This document shows positions 12,668 through 24,246 of a DNA stretch of 64,000 nt, piece after piece. This DNA comes from Plotosus lineatus (Eukaryota > Chordata > Actinopteri > Siluriformes > Plotosidae). Made by a program: the position numbers and the translations under genes. The stretch covers positions 62,364,580 through 62,428,579 of the forward strand of contig CM045729.1 in NCBI GenBank assembly GCA_024760905.1, given 5' to 3'. The notes under the pieces were generated by a model. It searched no databases, was not told where the DNA came from, and was given only the letters and a program-made list of their open reading frames with translations. Position 1 is the stretch's first letter; each line of letters starts with the position of its first letter.

Positions 12668-12679
<12 letters not shown>

Positions 12680-12724
12680 CATACGTATATACACAAACGA
12701 TAAATTGACAAGATAAACAAGACA

Positions 12725-14085
12725 AGATCAAAATAGAGAAACAACAACTAAAGATTGGGACTTGGAATGTTCAGACTTTGAGGAAAGATGGCAATCTGCA
12801 ACTGCTGCAACACGAAATGGAGTCTTTCAACTGTGACATTCTCGGAATTGCCGAAACTCACTGGACTGGAAAAGGAGAACTAAATGGTGGTGAAATCATC
12901 TGGTCGTGTGAGGATACCATCTTCAGAAAAGGCATCCGTCTGTTACTTAACAAATGTGCCAGAAAAGCACTCATAGGATTCAACCCTGTCAACCCACGAA
13001 TCATCATGTCTCGTTTCCAAGGTCAGCCTCTCAACATTACCATCATTCAAGTCTACGCTCCAACCGCAGACAGCTCAGAAGAGGAAATCGATGACTTCTT
13101 TGGCTAGCTCGACTCTCTGCTGAAAAACACGTGTAAGAAAGACATTAGAATTGTCATGGGCAACTGGAATGCCAAAATTGGAAATGACAACACGGGCTAA
13201 ACAAACACCATGGGAAGGTATAGCTATGGTACTCAGAATGACAGAGGAAAGCATCTACCGGAATTCGCATTGAAGAATAACCTTTATATTATCAACTCTC
13301 GTTTTGAACAGAAAGACTCCAGGAAGTGGATCTGGACTGCTCCCAACAACAGGCACCACAACATGATCGACCTCATTCTTATTGATAGGCGCTCGCTGAA
13401 GGCAGTCAGAAATTGCAGATCTTACCAAGGGGTGGACATTGAATCCGACCATTGCCTCGTCCTTTGCAAATTCCAAATCAAGTTCAAAAGCAATACGAAG
13501 AAAAATCATGTCACTAAGTACAACATTGAAGCGCTCAAGGATGAAGATACATGTCAAGCTTATGTCAAAGAACTTCAAACTGCAACGAGGAGCACGAACA
13601 GACCTCAGAACCTGGAAGAAAGGACCACCAATCTTAACAAAATCATCAATGATTCTGCTGAAAAAATCATCCCGCGCAGCCAGAGGCCAAACAGGAAATG
13701 GATTTCTGATGAAACTCTCCGTTTAGCGGATAAGAAAAGGAAAGTCAAGCTAAGCAAGGAACACTCGCAAGAGAAAATGAGAGTGTATAAAGACCTATGC
13801 AACCAAGTGCGAAAAGCAGCCCGAAGAGACAGGAAGACCTGGCTTGTTAACAAGTGCAAAGAGATCGAGTAGTGTGCGCATGACAATAAATCCCAAAAGG
13901 TCTATTTGCTAATTAAGGATCTTAACAGAAAATGGCAACCGAATCTTAGTATAATCAAAGATAAAAACGGCAAAATGCTACAATCAAAAGAAGAACTTCT
14001 CAAGAGATGAACCAAATACTGCACCGAACTTTTCAGAAATGACATTGACGACGGCGTTTTTGTTCAAAAATTAAACTCGTGCATC
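12725..14085 (+). mobile_element. non-LTR LINE fragment, endonuclease part
   Basis: A second LINE, unlike the RTE just upstream, covering only the AP-type endonuclease and following linker. It starts directly after the AT/CA tract of the RTE end and is cut at its 3' side by a pogo-like element. It belongs with sequences often annotated as craniofacial development protein 2-like, which are retroelement-derived. The clade is not settled here. Confidence 0.75.
12733..14070 (+). pseudogene. LINE AP-endonuclease, single frame with nonsense codons
   Basis: One frame runs about 1.3 kb. It reads LKIGTWNVQTLRKDG, ILGIAETHWTG (catalytic E), IIQVYAPTADSSEEE, IRIVMGNWNAKIGND and later MIDLILIDRR and DIESDHCLVLCKFQIK (SDH motif). 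It is broken only by stop codons at 13105-13107, 13198-13200, 13870-13872 and near 14007, with no frameshift seen. Confidence 0.8.
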
Positions 14086-14094
14086 GTTTGAATG

Positions 14095-14251
14095 GCACGT
14101 TTTAATGTTTGAATAGTGCGTTTGAATGGGGCGTTTGGCACTTTTTGTAAGAAGAGGCTGTTTCGTATACAGAGGACGAAAATTTAGGAATTTTTTTTTC
14201 GTAACCTGGATTTTTCGTATTCAGAGGTTTTCATAAGGAGAGGGCCGACTG
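14095..14251 (-). mobile_element. pogo-like fragment, family 1 (CAGTCGGCCCTC)
   Basis: Reverse complement matches the first 150 bp of the element at 55940-57199, including the terminal CAGTCGGCCCTCT and the AATACGAAAAATCCAGGTTA stretch. Confidence 0.85.
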
Positions 14252-14253
14252 TG

Positions 14254-14407
14254 CAGGGATCCTTCACTACTTCATGCATCAATTCATGCGGCATCAGTGC
14301 ATCTTGTTTTTTTTTTTTATGATAGATAGCAGGGTTGATCCTACTTCGTGGAATTCGGCAGTCGTGGGGGGATCTCTGTCACAATTAACCGTGGAAATTG
14401 AGTGATC
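14254..14407 (-). mobile_element. pogo-like MITE, family 2 (CAGGGATCC), internally deleted
   Basis: Both ends of the family-2 element with the middle missing: CAGGGATCCTTCACTACTTC at the left and TGATCCTACTTCG to ACCGTGGAAATTGAG at the right. Confidence 0.75.
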
Positions 14408-14411
14408 ATAC

Positions 14412-15305
14412 TTACGTTCATCCGTTTTACGATTTTCGATTTTACGGGTTTTTTTTTCAAAAAAAATAAAGTCAAATTTTGAGTTTAGACGTACCTACAT
14501 AGTATGCTGACATAATGACGCAATGACATAATGAAACTATGACCATTGTTTACAAACGACAGAATGAACGTACCTCTCCTTCTTCCCAGTTGAAATATTT
14601 ATATATAGCGTGTTACCCTTGTGTGAAGACGTCGTCTCTGTGATCTTTGTGTTTACAGTGTTTTGTGGACTTTTGTAACCCAAAGCAAATATGGTTGGTC
14701 AGAAGCATAAGCCTATGAGCACGGGTGCAAGTCTCATACACAGAGATGAATTAACTATCTGCTCAGATCGGTGCAATTTACCATGCATACTCAGTTAAGC
14801 AAAGAGAGTTGTAAAATGAATGAAAACCCGTATCCACAAAAGAAAGAACTCTCCGCTCTGCTGGTGATTCACATCAGTGCAGGCTGTGTTCTAAACAAGT
14901 TCAACGGCACCCTTGCACACTTGAAAGAACGGAAGTCCGTATAATCCACAGCAAGTACACTACTTTCACAAGTACACGACTTTCGCAAGTACACTACTTT
15001 CGATTTTGAGCGCCTCACATATTATAAGCGTTCATTGGCTGTTTTAAGCTTCATGTAAAGTGACTTGGTATAAATAAGTGACTTATTTGAAATTAATGTT
15101 GATATTATTTGATATATTTGATATTATTTTACAATGTTATGTTTATAATAACTGATTTAGGGGTGTTTTATGAGATACGGTCATGGTATTTATGGATGTA
15201 TAGTCCCACGTCATACGCCATACGTCATTGTAACAACTTACGTTCACTTTCAACTTACATTCGGCGGTCCGAAACCGATTAAAAACGTAAGTCGGGGAAC
15301 GTCTG
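14412..15305 (+). mobile_element. pogo-like element, family 3 (CAGACGTTCCCC)
   Basis: The right end is the reverse complement of CAGACGTTCCCCGACTTACG followed by TA. The left end keeps ACTTACGTTCATCCGTTTTA but has lost the outer bases. An ATG at 14691 (MVGQKHKPMSTG) is placed like the start of a pogo transposase but decays at once. Confidence 0.7.
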
Positions 15306-15587
15306 TATATATAATGACACATCTTAAATTTTAATTTGGTGGGAAAACTATACAAACTTTGTAATAGTTTCTCAGTTTAAATAACATACATTTTCATTGT
15401 AGAATATAGCCTAAAATTAGACTACGTTACGTTACGTGAATGATGTGTTTACATTAGTACTACTACTAACATTACTACTATCGTGACATTAGTTACTGTG
15501 TCATTAGTGAATTAAAAAATTTATCTCCTCTAAGTACATGCGCTGTTCAGTGTGAAAACGAAGTTTACCTTCTGATTATTTAAACAT

Positions 15588-15850
15588 AATTCAGTTCAAT
15601 TCAGTTTTATTTGTATAGCACTTTTTATAAATTACATTGTCGCCAAACCGCTAAACACAGAAAAAGTAGAAGTTTACAAAGTATAAAAGAATTGAAAACA
15701 TTTCCTATTACCCCTACATATCCTTAATGAGTGTCACCCAGAGTGATGGTGTCAAGGAAAAACTCTCTCAGTTGATGTGGGAAAGAAACTTTGAGAGGAA
15801 CCAGGCCCATAAGGGAAACCCATCCTCATTTGAGTGAAACCATATGGATA
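15588..15850 (+). repeat. teleost interspersed repeat of unknown class
   Basis: TTCAGTTTTATTTGTATAGC followed by AGGAAAAACTCTCTCAGTTG, TTGAGAGGAACCAGGCCC and GGAAACCCATCCTCATTTG, a pattern I recognise as common in otophysan-type fish genomes. No ends or coding sequence seen. Confidence 0.55.
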
Positions 15851-17360
15851 CAAACCATATATAAGAAATTTCATTACAGTACAAAATATAGTCTGGTTGG
15901 TTATATAACTGTAAAGTCCTAACTTACAATTGATTGTGAGACTGACTGCACACTCATGGAATTTGGACAGATAAACAAACCCAATTTCCTGCGGAGTGAA
16001 AATTGGCATGCATAACTCAAACAAAAGGAAATAAAACTATAGAAGCATCCAGATTTCAGGCTTCTGTTTGCATTTTAACATCCTATACAAGTTATTGCCC
16101 CCTGCTTGAAATGCCAAAGGGTTGTCGCTTGCCACAAAACAAAAACTGCATTCAGCATAATTGAGTATACAGTACCTCTTCAATTATATTAAACTTACTT
16201 ATTCTTAAAAACTTAATTGTTCATCGGTTGTTGGACATTTACCAAGAGAACACAGCAAAATATTTTCCTGTTTTTTAAAGCATGGCGGAACAATCAAATG
16301 TGTTGTTACTGATGAACATTATATACATTCCACAGTGGCAGGGGGTCTTGAAATACCATGTAAACTCACTTGTACAGGCAGTGAACACCTCATTTTACAG
16401 TTACAGAGACTGATCAAATAAAATTGATAAGTTTCATCAATGATTTTGCTCCCAGTACACATAGGTGGTTATTAGACGTAAGATCAAAAACATTGGGGGG
16501 GCTTATTGGAGCAGTGCACTTATTACATCAAATACGGTATTTGCACACATCTCGATCATGTGTAAAGTTAGCTATTTACCGATATACTAAGCTAGCAAGG
16601 TTTTAGAAATGTGTGGAGAGCATGACTTTTTACACCAGCACTAAACTGTGTGCACAAAAAAACATTTCCATGCTGTTTTGGTACTAGAATCAGATTTTTT
16701 TTTCTGATTCTACACACTTATCAGCATATTTTGGGTTTTTTGTTGCTGTTTTAAACTTCCCTAAAATGGCAATAATATAACTGATGATTGATGCATCTCA
16801 CAAGGCATCAACATCAAAAGCAGTGGGGTGGATCACACAGGAGATGAGGAATCCTTGTCACTATTTTCTTTCCAGGAAAAAAATTAACTGCTCTTACACA
16901 CATGTCCAATAAAGGGTTGACAGCTGGAGCACAAGTTTACATCAGCCACAGTACATTTACCCTGAGCTTAGATTAAACTTCTTGTTTTCAGAACTCATTG
17001 TGGAAAAGATGACATTTGAACAGCGTTGTACACACCTCATTAAACATGGCAGTGAGGAAATGCTCTAATCCTCCAAACCCATATCCCATATTCCCTCAAA
17101 CTACTCACTATGCTGTTTTGCTCCAATATGAAGCTGTGATAAATGAAAAAAGCTTAAGGATTTATTAGCTGAGTGATCTCCATCAAGGAAGTGGATTCCC
17201 CAGCTATGATGTGCTGAGCTGACAAAACAGGAAAATAAAAATTACTATAGACACTGCAGCAGAAATGCTGATAAATGTACATGGTGTTAAAAAGGCATTT
17301 CTGGCTGTCGATGCAATCGAGGCTTATTTCGTGATGCCTATTTCCAATACAGTTTTATAC
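15851..17360. other. unique intronic DNA
   Basis: 1.5 kb with no exon, repeat ends or RNA gene seen. Confidence 0.5.
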
Positions 17361-17491
<131 letters not shown>

Positions 17492-17529
17492 TATTTATGC
17501 AATTATGTAAAAAATAACTTAAACCAACA

Positions 17530-17867
17530 CAAAACAAAAAACAACCCAAATCCTCCCATCAAAAATAGTTACATTGTCGTGAGGTGTGCATTTAAACACG
17601 CGCACGCACATCTGTGTGTGTCTGCGCGCACACGCGGAACTGTATGTGTGTGTATTTATATTTTATTTACATCTTATGCATTATTTTTTAATGTTTAATT
17701 GTTATTATAAGCACTTATAGCATTGAATATGTATTTCTTGATATTATATACACCTAGACATGTTCATATACTTCAGTTTGGGGGTTGGGGGGGTGATCCT
17801 ACTTCACGGATTTTGGTGGTCGTATGGGGATCTTGTTTCCAAGTAACCACGGAAATTGAGGGATCCC

Positions 17868-17869
<2 letters not shown>
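17530..17869 (-). mobile_element. pogo-like MITE, family 2, truncated
   Basis: Reverse complement of the family-2 copies at 28227 and 42140, with the terminal CAGGGATCCCTC at 17869. The other end is lost near a CA-rich stretch. Confidence 0.8.

Positions 17870-17874
<5 letters not shown>

Positions 17875-17902
<28 letters not shown>
17875..17902. repeat. (AT)n microsatellite
   Basis: Between the pogo end (17869) and the hammerhead element. Confidence 0.9.
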
Positions 17903-17910
17903 TTTTTTTA

Positions 17911-18031
17911 TATAGATTCTTCTTTAATCACCTGAAGAGAGAGGATGGTTTCACCACCCCTCGAAACAGATCTGTAGTGATAAATGGAGTTTCAATAGAA
18001 AGTCTTTGTCCTGTCCTTTTATTTTTATTAT
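17911..18031 (+). mobile_element. Penelope-like element end with hammerhead
   Basis: About 120 bp shared with both arms at 39384-39616: CTTCTTTAATCACCTGAAGA, the ribozyme, then GGAGTTTCAATAGAAAGTCT and a T-rich end. AT microsatellites lie on both sides (17875-17902 and 18032-18187). No reverse transcriptase or GIY-YIG coding sequence remains. Assignment to Penelope-like elements rests on the hammerhead type and the AT flanks. Confidence 0.65.
17927..17981 (+). ncRNA. type I hammerhead ribozyme motif (Penelope-like)
   Basis: Stem I is ATCAC (17927-17931) with GTGAT (17977-17981). The core CTGAAGA is at 17932-17938; it differs from CTGATGA only at the tolerant position 7. Stem II is GAGAGG (17939-17944) with CCCCTC (17957-17962), one A/C mismatch, then TGG with CCA and a five-base loop. 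GAA is at 17963-17965. Stem III is ACAG with CTGT around a two-base loop, and the cleavage-site base is A17976. All conserved bases are present, including A15.1-U16.1 and G10.1-C11.1. Such ribozymes with a very short stem III are known from Penelope-like retroelements. Activity is inferred. Confidence 0.85.
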
Positions 18032-18211
<180 letters not shown>

Positions 18212-18451
18212 ATCCGCTTTCTTAACATTTCCCATGTGCTCTGTAATCCAACCACCCATTATCACTTTGAAGGGATTGGGTTTACTCTAGAGTCTGGTTC
18301 TTCTTCATGTCATCACTGGGAGCTTTTCTGGGGAATTTCTGTAAAACGTTTTCATAAAACTGTCCATTATAAAAAAAAAGCACTATTCAATACAAATGAC
18401 GTTTACATTAAAAAGGTATGAAATAGTAATATTGCACAGACATAGTATAGG

Positions 18452-19046
18452 CAGACATAGGCTGTGTAGTGGTTAGCATATCTCTATTATTTAATAAGTG
18501 TCAGCAAGAAGGTCCTAGGTTCAAGTCTCAGTTCTGATGGCGTGGATTTCTTCCAAGTGATCCAGTTTTCTTCCACAGTAAAAAAAAAAAAAAAATTCTA
18601 ATTAGCCTTTTTAAGCTAACTGGCTGTTCCAAATTGCCTCTAAATGTGAGTGTATGTGTTGGTGCCGCAATGGACTGTCGATCTTTTTAGGGTGTAGCCA
18701 ATGCTGTAGTGGTCAAAAAATAAGTGAGTACACAATGGCAGCGAAGCGACAGAGGTGCGCGGAGACCAGGGAGGGTGCGGCTTTGGCTTTGAAACTATTT
18801 AGCACTTCATCTCCACTTTTACAAATTCATGGAAATTTACGTTGATAAACTATAAAGTAGACCAAATTAAGTCAGTACACGCAACTCAGCCACTCAAACA
18901 AGTGGGTACACGGCGTGTCCTGGCGTGTACCCACCACTACAGCACTGGGTATGGCCCACCTTTGCCAGGTGTTGTCAGGGACATTCTCCAGCTTTTATAT
19001 AAACCTAGTAGGATTAAGTGGCCTGGAAAATTAATAAATAAATTTC
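18452..19046 (+). mobile_element. SINE-C copy interrupted by a hAT MITE
   Basis: Head and middle 18452-18698, tail 18956-19046 (AGGATTAAGTGGCCTGGAAA). The MITE at 18699-18947 separates them. Confidence 0.78.
18699..18947 (+). mobile_element. hAT-like MITE (CA(A/G)TGCTGTAGTGG)
   Basis: Inverted termini CAATGCTGTAGTGGT and CAGTGCTGTAGTGGT. Flanks ggtgtagc and ggtatggc match 6 of 8. Inserted in a SINE-C whose tail resumes at 18956. A short frame MAAKRQRCAETREGAA inside is not a recognisable protein. Confidence 0.75.
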
Positions 19047-19125
19047 ATTTTTTGTTGAAAAACTTATTTTTGGAAACCTAAAATATTGCTTCTGTCATGA
19101 ATTAGTTCATTTTCTATAACTGTTC

Positions 19126-19243
19126 ATCAGTTCATTTTCTGTAACCGCTTCATCCTAATTAGGGTCACGGGGAGGCTGGTGCCCATCCCAGCCAACTCAG
19201 GGCGAGGGCAGAGTACACCCAGGACAGCTCACCAGGCCATCGC
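19126..19243 (-). mobile_element. SINE-A tail fragment, L2 type
   Basis: Truncated tail placed directly in front of the copy at 19244, in the same orientation. Confidence 0.75.
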
Positions 19244-19553
19244 TGATTTTCTATAACTGCTTAATCCTAATTAGGGTCGCGGGGAGGCTGGGACCCATCC
19301 TAGCCGACTCCAGGCGAGGGCAGAGTACACCCTGAACAGCTTGCCAGGCCATCGCAGGGCGGACACACGCTGACAGCTTTGCAGCTACTCTTTATGAAAG
19401 TCAGCAATGGTTCTTTTACATGAACCTCACAACATCGACAGTGAGAGACATGGCCGGCCTTTGCTAACCCAGTGACAACCTTGTGGAGAGTTGGACTTCA
19501 ACCCCCAACATTAGGATCTGTGATCCAGCGCCCTATACCACTAAACCACCACT
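19244..19553 (-). mobile_element. SINE-A copy, L2-type tail
   Basis: Complete except for a short gap near GCTAACCCAGTGACAACC. The head at right is intact. Confidence 0.8.
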
Positions 19554-20948
19554 GACCTTGTCATCAATCAATAACACCAAAGTAATAAAATAAAAAATCT
19601 GGATCAAAATTAATACAAAAAAGAAGACTGACCAAAATTATAGCTAAAAACTATACAGTGTTTATACATATATTACATTTAAGTTAATACTGTGTTATTT
19701 ATAATGCAGGATTACTATGCATCAAAGCCTATAGTATACAGTGGTCTACACATCAAATAATACTTTATGATGAACAACTCCAATAAAAATTCATGCTGTG
19801 CCACCAAGACAGCACCATTTAATTGGACATTTTCTGAGAAACACCCATTCAGCAAATGCATTTAAACTGCTTATAAGTAGTAATAGCACAAACCTCAACT
19901 GCTCAGGGTGCTTCATACAGAGATCTCAGCTCAATCCAGCTCAATCAATCCTGTTCATTTCAGAGTTCAGCCAGCAGTCTAGCACTACTGCTACACTATT
20001 AATCAGTCAGGCCAATCTGCAATCATTAGCAGAACAGGCTGCTTAATTGATTTCTCAGGGTCTGAGGAAGTCCCTTTTCTCAAAAGAGCACAGACAACAC
20101 AGTGGCCGAGGCTAAAACGACTTAGAATCCAAAGCTGTAATGCATACCTGTTTTAAAACCCTATATTCAGAGGTGTCAACCAAGTCATCCAACATGCTAT
20201 AATTGAGCAATATTCTATCCAGAGCAATTTCACATTCAAGCAAATAATGAACTCGACAGGAGTAGATCTACTTGAGAATAAGCAAAGAAGAGCAGATTTT
20301 ATGCTGACAGCGGAGAGAGAGCAGGGTATACTGTAGTTGCTAAAAAATAAAGAGTCTGAACCGCATCTGTTAGTCGATTAAGCGCAGGGCACTGCAGGGG
20401 TCACACAAGCTGCTTTTAAAGCTCATTTGAATAAAATGCAGGTGAAAAAGCCGTATGTAAACCGCCGATGCTCCTTCTCTTCATCTGCCCTTCATTGTCT
20501 GAAACCCTCTAAATACATTTACAGTGCTTTGAAATATTGACATCTGATTCCTGATTCAACAGTTCCATCATGTATGGTGCTGTTCACTTGGAGACCAGAC
20601 TCTTTTTATGGATTTCCAAGTCCAGAAAGACTGTACTACACAAAACCACATCACCTTTCAATGCATGGTCCCTTATCAGGGTGAATCAGGGCTAAAGTGG
20701 TTATGATGGATTATTTCAGGCAGTCAATTTTTTCCTGTGTTATTTCATGCATTGCAATGTCCATTCAGCCCATCCCTGAATACCATAGAAAGCCTGATTG
20801 GGTGTGATTGAGTCTTCTCACCACCTTAGCTTTTGGTTATTTTATTTTATTTTATTTTATTTTATTTTATTTCAATATACAATTGAAGAAATGCTCCTAT
20901 CATCTTACTACATGCAAGGTATTATATGATAATATGTTTTAGGTAAAT
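19554..20948. other. unique intronic DNA
   Basis: Nothing recognised other than the TTTTA repeat. Confidence 0.5.
20838..20873. repeat. (TTTTA)n
   Basis: About seven pentamers. Confidence 0.9.
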
Positions 20949-20961
20949 AACAATATAAAAT

Positions 20962-21307
20962 AAAGGGCAGTGGTGGCCTAGTGGTATAGGGCGCTGGATC
21001 ACTGATCCTAAGGTTGGGGGTTCGATTCCCACTCTCCACAAGGTTCTCACTGTCCCCGCCAGTGCAGCTAACTGGGTTATCAAAGGCCGGCCATGTCTCT
21101 CACTGTCTATGGTGTGAGGCATGTAAAAGAACCATTGCTGACTTTCGACAACAGTAGCTGCAAAGCCGCTGGCATGTTTCCGCCCTGCGATGGCCTGGTG
21201 AGCTGTCCACAGTGTACTCTGCAATCGCCCAGAGTCGGCTGGGATGGGCACCAGCCTCCCTGCGACCCTAATTAGGATTAAGCAGTTCCAGAAAATGAAC
21301 TGAACTA
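20962..21307 (+). mobile_element. SINE-A copy, L2-type tail, with target-site duplication
   Basis: Perfect 13-bp repeats aacaatataaaat at 20949-20961 and 21308-21320. A and B boxes intact; one of the youngest-looking copies. Confidence 0.92.
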
Positions 21308-21320
21308 AACAATATAAAAT

Positions 21321-23377
21321 CATGAGGCTATAAAAACAACATGAAAGGAGCACAGCATGTATAACGAGTGTTGTTAAAAGAGTGACAGCCATTGACTTTT
21401 CGCTGATAAGAGCAATGCTGTTCTATGCTCTATGCTTATTGGTCTTAACCTAACAGATTTCATTTTGACTCATGCCACGTGCAACAGTGGGCAAAACGTG
21501 TACTTTGTATCGGGAAAAAATGGCACGCCAGCTGTTGGATTCATATGTGCCGTCTCCATAGAAACCAGGCATGATGGTAAAGCATGAGAGCCAGGGAAAA
21601 TACAAGAAGGAGATCGGTGGACTAAGAAGGCGGGTAAAGAAATGCACAAGGTGAATAAAAAAAAAAAAAAGTCAATGTATGAGAAAGAGGTGATGCACAG
21701 AGGAATAAAACAGGAGCTAAGGGAGATAAAATGTAGAGAATGTGAGCCATCAGTGCACATCAAACAAGCTTAGCCGAGCAGAACCAGCTTGAATTGAATT
21801 TAATGCCTCGAGTGTAGGGTGGAGGAGGGTGTTGAAGGAGAGGGAAGTGGGCGGGAGAAGGTTTTGGACCAGCACACATTTCCACTGTCTGTGCATAAAG
21901 CCCACTCTCCTGTACAGTCTAAATTGGGACGTTGAAACCAAAACCCTGACAACCGCTCCCTTTCCATTTATTAGTGGAAGCTACATTTAGATGACTGAAG
22001 ATTGCACAGAAGTAAACATATAAACCTACTGCAAGCAAACGTCTTGTAATGGAAACATGTTTAAGGAATAGAGGATCGCCTGTACTATGATCGATCTATT
22101 ACAGAACAGGAAACCAGAACCAGCACTTTACATTTCTGTTTCATAAGGCACTTCAGCCAAGTGTGATACAGTGTGGGATGCTATGTCTCTTCTCCCTTAT
22201 ATTTAGATTTTAAAAGGCAAAAATACACATGCTTAATCCAAATGGAAGAGTACTCGGATAATGCATTAACTACAAAATACTAGAAGAGTCCAGAACTAAT
22301 GCTTTAGTATCTGGGGGCTCTTATTGTTTAAATATACAGTATTGCAATAAGCAGGAAGGAAATGAGAATAATGCTGAGAGATACGTGAGTAGCAACAGCG
22401 AGAGCATACTGTGTTATAAAAAATAAATTTCTCCTCAATTTTTCTCCAAGCTCATCTCTGTCCTCCCTGAATCATTGATCATTTTCATAAAGTTGACTTT
22501 GCACAACATACAAACATCTGCTACTGCTCTAATTCCTCCCAGAGTTTCTTCTTCTGGTTTATACCATCATCAAGGTTTCGCCTCAGAAGCAAAATGGAAA
22601 CCAGTCTTGCTGAACAGAAAACCACTGTTTTCATAATTTCTAATCCTGAATAAATAATACCTTGAATTTTAGTCAAGCATGGACGCTTTCAAAATTGTTT
22701 TCAAAAATTCCATTGGAAGCCATGTTTTTTGTTTGTTTGTTTGTTTGGTTTGGTTTGGCTGTAAATGGTAGATAATAGGAGTAAGTCTAGGATTGGCGAG
22801 AGGATTTTAAATGAAATCAGTCAGTCAGAACCACATTTAGTGGTTTGTAGAGGTCTAGTGGCATACTCCCATATTCCTGGAGAACTAATTTCAATCCCGT
22901 TCTCTGTTCTTATCAGCAGCCTAGAGAAGCAAACTCTGAATTGTGGATCCACTCAGGAACATCACCAGTCATCACACTGGACTGGCTTTTCTATTGAATC
23001 AATCAATCTGGGTGCTGTGCCAGAATTCTGGTGTAGGTGGCAGCCATAACAGCTTGTCATGGCTGTATACGAAGGGCAAGAAAATCTGCAGTGGAGGCCC
23101 AAAGTTCTTTCTGCATGGTGTTTATATTGAGACACCATCGCTAGCTAGCTGGCCGCTGACTCTAAAGAGTTCATCCGCCCTTTGATAGGTCTTGTTTTTA
23201 TTCCTACTGGGTTGCTAGCCACCCTACTCACCAAATTTGGACCCTGGTGGGGGAGCCGGTTTAGTCGCCGACCACTCAACCATGCAACAGGTTGTACTGG
23301 CTTACATGTTACCAGTAGAAGGCCAAAACCTGACGTGACAGGCTTTGTATTGAATACAGAATGCTTAATGTTTGCGG
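21321..23377. other. unique intronic DNA, unclassified part at 22880-23350
   Basis: Mostly unique. 22880-23350 reads like an old element (CATGGTGTTTATATTGAGAC, GGGTTGCTAGCCACCCTACT) but no ends or domain were found. A (GTTT)n lies near 22730-22757. Confidence 0.4.
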
Positions 23378-23740
23378 GCAGTGGTGGTAAAAGGTGCTGG
23401 ATCACTGATCCTAGGGTTGGGGGTTCGAGTCCCACTCTCCACAAGGTTGTCACTATCCCCCCAGTACAGCTACCTGTGTTATCAAAGGCTGGGCATGTCT
23501 CTCACTGGCTATGGTGAGAAGCATGTAAAAGAACCATTGCTGACTTTCATAAAAAGTAGCTGCAAAGCCGGCAGCATGTTTCTGTCCCTTGCTAAAAGGT
23601 TGTGTCAGGAAGGCCATCCGACGTAAAAACCTATGCCAAATTGAACACAGTATGCGAATCATTAATATGACTTTCATGAAGATGGAGGCAGATGATTCGC
23701 TGTGGCGAGCCCTGAAAGGGAACAGCCGAAAGGAAAAGAA
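23378..23740 (+). mobile_element. SINE-A copy, RTE-type tail
   Basis: A-box region shortened (GTGGTGGTAAAAGGTG); tail gggaacagccgaaaggaaaa. Confidence 0.85.
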
Positions 23741-23807
23741 CTCTGACTGCTTTGATACCACAATAGGTATCCAGCATAGGATTTTGTTGATTAAATTTAA
23801 ACATGTC

Positions 23808-24008
23808 TGGCTGTATGGTGACATAGTGCTTAGGATGTCTGCCTCACAGCAAGAAGGCCTGAGTTAGATTCCTGGGCTGGGGTGTTTCTATTGTTTGTAT
23901 CGCTTTCCCCATGCTTGCACTGGTTGCCTCCAGGAACTCTGGTTTCCTCCCACAGTCCAAAAACATGTACACTAGGCTAATTGGCTGCTCCAAATTACCC
24001 CTATGTGT

Positions 24009-24069
<61 letters not shown>

Positions 24070-24195
24070 TTGGCTCTGTAATGGCCTGGCGAGCGGTTCA
24101 GGTGTACATCACCTTCACCCAGAGTTTGCTGAGATAGGTACCAGCCTCACCATGATGCTAATGAGGATTAAGCATCTTAGAACATGAACGAACAA
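23808..24195 (+). mobile_element. SINE-C copy with GT expansion
   Basis: Middle TCTGGTTTCCTCCCACAGTC; contains (GT)n at 24010-24068. Similar to 62793-63112, together with flanking non-SINE DNA. Confidence 0.8.
24010..24068. repeat. (GT)n microsatellite
   Basis: Inside SINE-C 23808-24195. Confidence 0.95.
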
Positions 24196-24246
24196 TCAAT
24201 TCTGGTACAGTGTAAATATAATTCAATCACTTTCTCTTGCTAGCAC

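Noticed and set aside
18722..18845. Frame MAAKRQRCAETREGAA as a gene
   Set aside because: Lies wholly inside a non-autonomous hAT-like MITE and is short, with no known domain.
20962..21040. SINE-A heads as tRNA genes
   Set aside because: A and B boxes are present but the sequences do not fold into a full cloverleaf and are repeated in every SINE copy. Only 34453-34526 looks like a real tRNA.
22765..23185. Overlapping frames as a gene or retroviral gag piece
   Set aside because: No motif, no terminal repeats and no consistent frame; left as unclassified.
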